Assembly: GCF_013155465.1 (NCBI RefSeq)
Contig: NZ_JABJVX010000011.1
Span: 1 to 64,000 of the forward strand
Length of the DNA: 64,000 nucleotides
Direction: 5' to 3'
Source of the DNA: Alterinioella nitratireducens
Lineage (GTDB): Bacteria > Pseudomonadota > Alphaproteobacteria > Rhodobacterales > Rhodobacteraceae
A program made the position numbers and the translations under genes. Below, in pieces: positions 59,329 to 64,000 of the stretch (positions within the stretch are counted from its first letter, which is position 1; every line of letters begins with the position of its first letter). The notes under the pieces are model-generated. The model was given only the letters and a program-made list of their open reading frames with translations, had not been told where the DNA came from and did not search any database.

Positions 59329-60252
59329 TCACCCGGCAAGGCTGGAGTCCCGCTCGGTTGCCGTTCTCGATTGCCTGACCGCATACAATATCAACGCCAG
59401 CCCAACCAGGATCATGGGTGCGGACAGCACCTGCCCCATCGTCAGACCCCAATCGCCGAAATGGATCGCGTGACCGACCGGGTTTCCGGGCGCGACGAAT
59501 TGCGCATCCGGCTGGCGGAAAAGCTCCACGAAGCTTCTGGCAGCGCCGTATCCGACCAGGAATGTCCCGGTCAGCGCCCCTGGCATCTTCAGCCAACCGC
59601 GCCGCCAGGCGAGGTAGATCAGAACGGTGCCGAGGAGCAGGCCCTCGAGCAGCGCCTCGTAAATCTGCGAGGGATGACGGGCGCAAACGGAAACGACGCC
59701 GAGGCAATCCTGCGCGGCGTCCCCCGGAAAGATCACGGCCCAGGGAACGTCGGTGGGCCGGCCCCAGAGCTCATTGTTGATGAAGTTCGCGAGCCGCCCG
59801 AGGAACAGCCCCGGCGGGGTCGCCAGCGCAAGCAGGTCGGCCACGCTGAGCACCGACGCCTTGTGGCGCAGACTGAAGACCAGCCCCGCGGTGGCAACGC
59901 CAAGGAAACCGCCATGGAAGGACATGCCGCCCCGCCAGATCTTCAGTATCTCCAGCGGATTGGCCAGGTAGTATTCCGGCTGGTAGAACAGCACGAAGCC
60001 GAGCCGCCCGCCGAGGATGACGCCCAGAATGATCCAGGTCAGAAGATCCTCGATCTGGCGGCGGTCCAGCGGCGCACCGGCCCCGGACCACAGTGCCGGC
60101 CGGCTGACCGCCATCACGCAGAGGCGCCAGCCGATCAACAGGCCGGCGATATAGGCAAGCGCGTACCAGCGCAGCGCAAAGGTGAAACTGCCGATCTCAA
60201 TCGAGAACAGCTCGTGGCTTATGTCCGGAAATGGTATGGCGGCGGTCAGCAT
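59329..60252 (-). CDS. lgt: Prolipoprotein diacylglyceryl transferase
   Basis: A 307-residue inner-membrane enzyme attaching diacylglycerol to lipoprotein cysteines. Recognised by [19 protein letters not shown] (catalytic histidine in the HGG core), [16 protein letters not shown] and [21 protein letters not shown] core gene normally found once on the chromosome, so a copy on a replicon in a metal island is notable. It lies last in the DUF302-TVP38-Lgt group. Confidence 0.93.
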   Translation of the reverse strand: MLTAAIPFPDISHELFSIEIGSFTFALRWYALAYIAGLLIGWRLCVMAVSRPALWSGAGAPLDRRQIEDLLTWIILGVILGGRLGFVLFYQPEYYLANPLEILKIWRGGMSFHGGFLGVATAGLVFSLRHKASVLSVADLLALATPPGLFLGRLANFINNELWGRPTDVPWAVIFPGDAAQDCLGVVSVCARHPSQIYEALLEGLLLGTVLIYLAWRRGWLKMPGALTGTFLVGYGAARSFVELFRQPDAQFVAPGNPVGHAIHFGDWGLTMGQVLSAPMILVGLALILYAVRQSRTATERDSSLAG

Positions 60253-60375
60253 GGCCGGGTTTCCTCAAACAACGGATTGGCTTGGAAGCCGTCAGCGATC
60301 GCCGGACGGCGCGTTCTACGTGTCGATCTGACGGCGCTCGTCAGATCGGATGGAGGCCGCACCGGGGCGCGGCGA

Positions 60376-61101
60376 TCAGTCATGGCGCACCCTATGCCTT
60401 CGCAAGTCCCGCACGGCCACGACAACAAGCGGCGTCAGCGTCAGCACACCCAACCCTATGGCGGCCCAGGTGGCGCGGGACGAGCTGCCGCTGACCGCCT
60501 CGTTGCCGAAATGGGCGAGAACGAAGCTTGCCGGGATGATTCCGGCCAGTGTCGCGACCGCGAACCGCCAGAAGTGCAGCCTGCTCAGCCCTGCGGCGTA
60601 ACTGACGATGTCGAAGGAAATGAACGGCAGCAAGCGGCTGACGAAGACCGTGAATGTCAACGCGTTCTGCGACCCCAGCAAGCCCGCATCGACCTTTTCG
60701 CCAAGCCAGCGGACAAGCGCATCGCGGCCGAGAAATCGCGCCAGTGCGAATGCGGCAAGCGCGCCCAGTTCGGCACCGACGACGATGTAGACGGTCCCCA
60801 GCACATGTCCGTAGGCCGCCCCCGCCGCCAATGCGATCGGTGCGCTCGGGATTGGCGTGGCGACGATCGCGACCGTCATCAGGGCGATGACCAGCATCGG
60901 ACCCCAAAGCCCCGCGGCCTCGACCCATCCGGCAATCCGGTCGCCGTCGATACGCTCGATCACACCCGCAAGCGGCCCGATGAACAGGATCGCGAGACCC
61001 ACGACCAGAAAGGCCGCGATGGCCGCCTTGGCGATCCCGGGGGGGATAGACCAATGTGCCATTCGCGGCCTCATGCCGGATGCAGTGCGATCAAGCGGCA
61101 T
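60376..61101 (-). CDS. TVP38/TMEM64 (DedA-like) membrane protein
   Basis: A 241-residue membrane protein with the VTT/SNARE-assoc domain: ATPIPSAPIALAAGAAYG, GRDALVRWLGEKVDAG, FTVFVSRLLPFISFDIVSYA. DedA/VTT members act in lipid transport or membrane homeostasis. It overlaps the DUF302 stop. Frequent in mercury and metal resistance operons of marine bacteria, but the role there is unproven. Confidence 0.85.
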   Translation of the reverse strand: MPLDRTASGMRPRMAHWSIPPGIAKAAIAAFLVVGLAILFIGPLAGVIERIDGDRIAGWVEAAGLWGPMLVIALMTVAIVATPIPSAPIALAAGAAYGHVLGTVYIVVGAELGALAAFALARFLGRDALVRWLGEKVDAGLLGSQNALTFTVFVSRLLPFISFDIVSYAAGLSRLHFWRFAVATLAGIIPASFVLAHFGNEAVSGSSSRATWAAIGLGVLTLTPLVVVAVRDLRRHRVRHD

Positions 61102-61477
61102 CGACCGCTTTGCGAAGCATGTCGCGAACTTCGCCCGCGACCTCGTGGAGCTGCTGGTTGTCGATGGCCTGCATGGATGCGACCGGGTCGATGGCGCTGA
61201 CCTCGGTGCCGCCGTCCACCTCCCGCAGGATCACGTTGCAGGGCAGCATCGCGCCCACCCGCGGCTCGATCCCGATGGCCTTGTGCGCCATGCCGGGATT
61301 GCAGGCCCCGAGGATGAGGTAGGGGGCCATATCGACGTCGATCTTCTTTTTCATCGTCGCCTTGACGTCGATCTCGGTCAGGACGCCAAAGCCCTTGTCC
61401 TCAAGGGCCGCGCGAACGCGCATTTCGGCGTCGTCGATGCCGGTGTCGTTCAGAATGCGATCGTAGGTATATGCCAT
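61091..61477 (-). CDS. DUF302 protein
   Basis: A 128-residue DUF302 protein with the family pattern GFGVLTEIDVKATMKKKI, PYLILGACNPGMAHKAIG and GAMLPCNVILRE. Known fold but no settled function; members often co-occur with copper, sulfur or detoxification genes. It begins 18 bases after the small MMG protein and overlaps TVP38. Confidence 0.88.
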   Translation of the reverse strand: MAYTYDRILNDTGIDDAEMRVRAALEDKGFGVLTEIDVKATMKKKIDVDMAPYLILGACNPGMAHKAIGIEPRVGAMLPCNVILREVDGGTEVSAIDPVASMQAIDNQQLHEVAGEVRDMLRKAVDAA

Positions 61478-61494
61478 TCTCGGTTTCCTTTCAT

Positions 61495-61590
61495 TTACCT
61501 GGACAGATATTTGACGAATGCGAAGATCCCCAACACCAGGAAGACGATGAGGAGCAACATCCAGATCCCGCCCATACCAAAACCCATCAT
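61495..61590 (-). CDS. Small Met-rich membrane peptide (31 aa)
   Basis: ATG at 61590 with GGAGG five bases upstream encodes MMGFGMGGIWMLLLIVFLVL followed by a short basic end (FVKYLSR). It has the pattern of the 58-residue protein at 26655-26831 in miniature: a Met/Gly head and one helix. Too short for most gene finders. Probably a membrane peptide of the metal operon; function unknown. Confidence 0.6.
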   Translation of the reverse strand: MMGFGMGGIWMLLLIVFLVLGIFAFVKYLSR

Positions 61591-61618
61591 GAAAACCTCC
61601 ATAAGGCCAGAAGGATGC

Positions 61619-61641
61619 GGCGCCGGCATTGCGCCGGCGCC
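61619..61641 (-). terminator. GC-rich hairpin downstream of the EF-hand gene
   Basis: GGCGCCGGC (61619-61627) and GCCGGCGCC (61633-61641) form a perfect 9-bp stem with a 5-base loop, just after the EF-hand gene stop on the minus strand. No long U-run follows, so it may be an attenuator or mRNA-stabilising stem rather than an intrinsic terminator. Confidence 0.5.
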
Positions 61642-61647
61642 GATCGC

Positions 61648-62229
61648 TTAGTTGTCGTTCATCATGTTGCCGTCGCTCATGTCCGCGTCCATGTCGGACT
61701 GCGCGGGCATCATGCGATCGCGCATCATTTGCGCGCGGTCCATCATGTCGGCCGGTGCGGTCATTTCTTCCGACGTGACCGATCCATCACCATCGGCGTC
61801 CAGATACTGGAACCGGTCCACCATCATCTCGCGGATCATGGCGCTGTGAAGGGCCTCGAACTCGGCGATCGAGAGCGCGCCGTCGCCGTCGCTGTCGTAT
61901 TCGGCGAGTTTTGCCTCCAACTGGCCGCGCATTTCCTCGGGCGTCACGGTGCCGTCGCCATCTGCGTCGAACATCTGCATCATGGTGCCGCCCATCATGC
62001 CGCCGCCCATCATGCCGCCGTGCATCTGCCGCATCATGTCCATCATGCCGTCCATGCCGCCCATCATGTCCATCATGCCGCCCATGCCGGGACCGCCGTC
62101 CTGCATGGTGCCCGCGGGCGACGCGGCATTCGGTTGGCCGCCATGGCCATGATTGGCCTTCGCGACGGCCGCACTGCCAGCGATGGCCGTTGTCACTGCG
62201 ATTGCTGCCAGAAGAGTAGTGCGTTTCAT
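61648..62229 (-). CDS. Exported Met-rich EF-hand protein
   Basis: A 193-residue protein with a signal peptide (MKRTTLLAAIAVTTAIAGSA), a His-Gly segment (NHGHGG), and a methionine-rich region (about 41-86) with some 19 Met. Three EF-hand loops follow: DADGDGTVTPEE (88-99), DSDGDGALSIAE (112-123) and DADGDGSVTSEE (144-155). The tail is again Met/Asp-rich. EF hands bind Ca(II), and Met stretches bind Cu(I)/Ag(I). The combination in a copper island suggests a periplasmic metal buffer. Confidence 0.83.
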   Translation of the reverse strand: MKRTTLLAAIAVTTAIAGSAAVAKANHGHGGQPNAASPAGTMQDGGPGMGGMMDMMGGMDGMMDMMRQMHGGMMGGGMMGGTMMQMFDADGDGTVTPEEMRGQLEAKLAEYDSDGDGALSIAEFEALHSAMIREMMVDRFQYLDADGDGSVTSEEMTAPADMMDRAQMMRDRMMPAQSDMDADMSDGNMMNDN

Positions 62230-62739
62230 TTGGAAAACCTCGTATCCGGTGTTGCGATGAGACCTATATGGCACGTGATTTTTGCGATGGAATACCAGTC
62301 ACTTCCATGCCGTGTATCGGCGGGTCGCAAATCGAGAGGCCGTTACATTGCGCGACAAAACTCTGTCCGGAATCTCCTGGATACCATCCAAGCCGGTATG
62401 CCCTGAAATCGGCCCGGTCATCCGAAACGATCCCGACACCCCTCGCAGCGTTGATAGCGGCCGCCAGCCGCCACGACATCTTGTGCCGCAGGTGACAAGA
62501 CGGGCACTATCGCAAGATCTTTCAAGTTCGATACTGGGTCCGAACCGCGGGCTCAGCCTATCCCGGCCTCCGCTGTCCGGCGTTTCCGGTCAGCCGCATC
62601 GAACAGTTCCGCGAGTTTGCCCTCGTGTCGGAAGACCCCGCTTGGGAGACGCCTTGGATGCGGCCGATCAGATGCGGGTCAAGACCGGCCTGCCCCGCAT
62701 CTCGCACCTGACACGGGAGATGTCAGCCCCCGGTGGCTC
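62230..62739. other. Gene-free stretch upstream of copZ
   Basis: 510 bases with open frames in several phases but none with family resemblance, good start or codon pattern. A 71-codon minus-strand frame near 62264-62479 and a plus-strand frame near 62282-62770 were considered and not accepted. The stretch may hold decayed DNA between the Lgt-group and copper genes. Confidence 0.4.
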
Positions 62740-62946
62740 TCATGTCGCGGCAAGAGATGACGGTTCGTAGCCCGCCTCGCGGATGGCTTCGGACACGGCG
62801 CGTTCGCTCAGGAAGGTCTCGACGGCAACGGTCTTGGTCTCAAGGTCACACGCGACCGTCGCTGTCGGGTCGATTGACTTGACCGCCTTCTCGATTGCCG
62901 CAGTGCAATGCCCGCAGCTCATGTCGGGTACAGTGAATCTGTTCAT
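62740..62946 (-). CDS. copZ: CopZ-type copper chaperone (HMA domain)
   Basis: A 68-residue HMA domain: FTVPDMSCGHCTAAIEKAVKS with the binding motif CGHC (C11, C14). The ATG at 62946 has AAAGGAG upstream; the longer frame lacks sense. CopZ-type proteins hand Cu(I) to CopA ATPases. It is divergent from copA2 and has its own CueR-type promoter. Confidence 0.9.
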   Translation of the reverse strand: MNRFTVPDMSCGHCTAAIEKAVKSIDPTATVACDLETKTVAVETFLSERAVSEAIREAGYEPSSLAAT

Positions 62947-62971
62947 GGTGATCTCCTTTATCCTGGCGACG

Positions 62972-63002
62972 AAGATGGGTGGTTCCCACATGGGAAGGTC
63001 AA
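62972..63002 (-). promoter_or_regulatory. CueR-type promoter of copZ
   Basis: Minus strand: TTGACC (62997-63002), 19-bp spacer, CATCTT (62972-62977). The spacer contains TTCCCA-CA-TGGGAA (62983-62996). Same architecture as the promoter at 55124-55154. Confidence 0.75.
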
Positions 63003-63027
63003 GGAGAAAAAAGTTATTTGAACTCCA

Positions 63028-63058
63028 TTGACCTTCCAGTTAATGGAAGCCTTAAATG
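63028..63058 (+). promoter_or_regulatory. CueR-type promoter of the second copA
   Basis: TTGACC (63028-63033), 19-bp spacer TTCCAGTTAATGGAAGCCT, then TAAATG (63053-63058). The spacer dyad is TTCCA-N5-TGGAA (63034-63048). With the copZ promoter it makes a divergent pair 25 bases apart. Confidence 0.8.
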
Positions 63059-63084
63059 CTGTCGGGATGAACAAGGAGACGTCG

Positions 63085-64000
63085 ATGCAAACTTCACAAG
63101 GCCTGCGGCTTTCAGTCCAGAACATGTCCTGCGCTTCATGCGTTGGCAGGGTCCAACGCGCTCTCTCCGCCCTGCCCGGCGTTACCGAGGTGAATGTGAA
63201 CCTCGCGACCGAAACGGCGCAGGCGCAGGTCGATTCCAGATCCCGGGTCGGCGACGTGGTCGAGGCGTTGAGCCAGGCGGGCTATCCTGCCCGAACGCAA
63301 TCGGTGCGGCTGAACATTTCCTCCATGTCCTGTGCCTCCTGCGTGGGCCGCGTGCAGAAAGCCCTTTCAGCGGTGCCCGGAGTCCTCGACGTCAATGTCA
63401 ATCTTGCGTCTGAAACGGCGACCGTCGATTTTGCCGAGGGATCGCTTGATCTGGCCGATCTGCTGAAGGCCGCCGAAGAGGCCGGCTACCCGGCGGAGGC
63501 AACCGGCGACACGTCCTCCGAGGACCGCAGCACCCGCAAGCAAGACGAAGCCCGCGCATTCGCCCGCAAGACGATCTTTGCGGCAGCCCTTGCGCTGCCC
63601 GTTTTCGTGCTGGAAATGGGCGCGCATCTGGTGCCGGGCGTGTATGAGCTGATCGGTCGCACGATCGGCCACCAGACAAGCTGGATGATCCAGTTCGTCC
63701 TGACGACCATCGTCATGTTCTGGCCCGGCCGGCACTTCTACACCAAGGGCTTTGCCACGTTGCTGAAGGGCGCGCCCGACATGAACAGCCTCGTGGCTGT
63801 CGGCACCGGCGCGGCCTATCTCTATTCGCTGACCGCGTTGTTCGCGCCCACGCTTCTGCCCGAAGCGTCCCGCATGGTCTACTTCGAGGCGGCCGCCGTC
63901 ATTGTCGTGCTGGTCCTTCTGGGGCGCTGGATGGAGGCACGCGCCAAGGGCCGCACCGGCGCCGCGATCCAGAAGCTGCTCGGTCTCCAGCCAAGCAGCG
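63085..64000 (+). CDS. copA: Second CopA-type copper ATPase, N-terminal part (runs off window)
   Basis: 305 codons are visible. Two HMA domains each have MSCASCVGRVQ (C16/C19 and C83/C86), then TM segments and the start of the transporter domain (MNSLVAVGTGAAYLYSLTALF, quoted only in part, and [20 protein letters not shown]). The ATG at 63085 has AAGGAGA ahead. CxxC HMA domains are typical of Cu(I) CopA. This type differs from the HMBD-type CopA at 52730, so the replicon carries two architectures. Confidence 0.93.
   Translation, partial: MQTSQGLRLSVQNMSCASCVGRVQRALSALPGVTEVNVNLATETAQAQVDSRSRVGDVVEALSQAGYPARTQSVRLNISSMSCASCVGRVQKALSAVPGVLDVNVNLASETATVDFAEGSLDLADLLKAAEEAGYPAEATGDTSSEDRSTRKQDEARAFARKTIFAAALALPVFVLEMGAHLVPGVYELIGRTIGHQTSWMIQFVLTTIVMFWPGRHFYTKGFATLLKGAPDMNSLVAVGTGAAYLYSLTALFAPTLLPEASRMVYFEAAAVIVVLVLLGRWMEARAKGRTGAAIQKLLGLQPSS

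Noticed and set aside
59371-61200. Plus-strand 609-codon frame opposite lgt and TVP38
   Set aside because: Antisense shadow; both minus-strand genes have strong family motifs.
62264-62770. Small open frames in the gap upstream of copZ
   Set aside because: No SD of note, no family resemblance, overlapping frames on both strands; treated as intergenic.
1-64000. CRISPR arrays, tRNA or rRNA genes
   Set aside because: No regularly spaced direct repeats and no recognisable tRNA/rRNA sequence were seen on either strand.

Overview
The window is about 64 kb of GC-rich, densely packed sequence. It carries no rRNA, tRNA, ribosomal-protein or other core-chromosome genes. Gene content (DmdA-like demethylase, UbiTUV, NnrS, DnaA-like plasmid replicase with parAB) points to a Rhodobacterales-type alphaproteobacterium. 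A replication/partition module near 15-18.6 kb indicates an extrachromosomal replicon (plasmid or chromid) rather than the main chromosome. The species assignment is inference from gene families only.

Layout. (1) 1-4.8 kb: a truncated TetR regulator divergent from a two-gene RND efflux system. (2) 5.1-12.2 kb: an IclR regulator divergent from a tightly spaced seven-gene operon: selenium-binding-protein/methanethiol-oxidase homologue, 2Fe-2S ferredoxin, CoA-binding protein, rhodanese, crotonase-fold protein without the usual catalytic glutamates, acyl-CoA ligase and a DmdA/GcvT-like demethylase. It reads as an organosulfur pathway related to DMSP demethylation but wired differently. (3) 12.2-19.3 kb: plasmid core: an ABC binding-protein relic, a DUF1612-like protein, a serine recombinase with dyad sites, parB, parA, an origin-like region, a DnaA-like replicase and an AbrB/VapC-type toxin-antitoxin pair. 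Four copies of a palindrome built on TTACCCGCGGGTAA sit in and beside parAB. (4) 19.3-25.5 kb: anaerobic/nitric-oxide block: DUF2478, ubiT, ubiU, ubiV, nnrS on one strand and nsrR-like plus a second nnrS on the other.

(5) 25.5-63 kb is a metal-handling island. It contains a DUF411/BNR/cytochrome c/TlpA cluster; a mer operon (merR | merT, merP, GR-like reductase, merA); a Zn/Cd/Pb-type P1B ATPase between two L,D-transpeptidases; a PhnCDE-like ABC transporter with a di-heme protein opposite a DtxR/MntR regulator and a probable operator; a ZIP transporter; a CadR/PbrR-type MerR regulator with two cation diffusion facilitators; and a roughly 12 kb minus-strand run of mostly overlapping genes. That run holds a beta-CASP nuclease, an AMP/thymidine-phosphorylase-like enzyme, a PRPP-synthetase-like protein, CopA, cytochrome c, a saccharopine-dehydrogenase-like protein, a UbiB/ATC-hydrolase fusion and an APC permease. 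After it come Lgt, TVP38, DUF302, a Met-rich EF-hand protein, a CopZ-like chaperone and the start of a second CopA.

How the parts fit. Six promoters share the MerR-family architecture (-35, 19-bp spacer with a dyad, -10). They fall into three sequence classes: mer-like, Zn/Cd/Pb-like (TTGAAG...) and CueR-like (TTGACCTTCC...). Metal efflux and detoxification on this replicon is therefore probably wired to several MerR-type sensors. Two are encoded here; a CueR is not visible and is expected outside the window. Relics (a chimeric PCuAC/DUF411 ORF, DsbA and ICMT fragments, a broken sugar-binding protein) show that the island has been assembled by repeated rearrangement.
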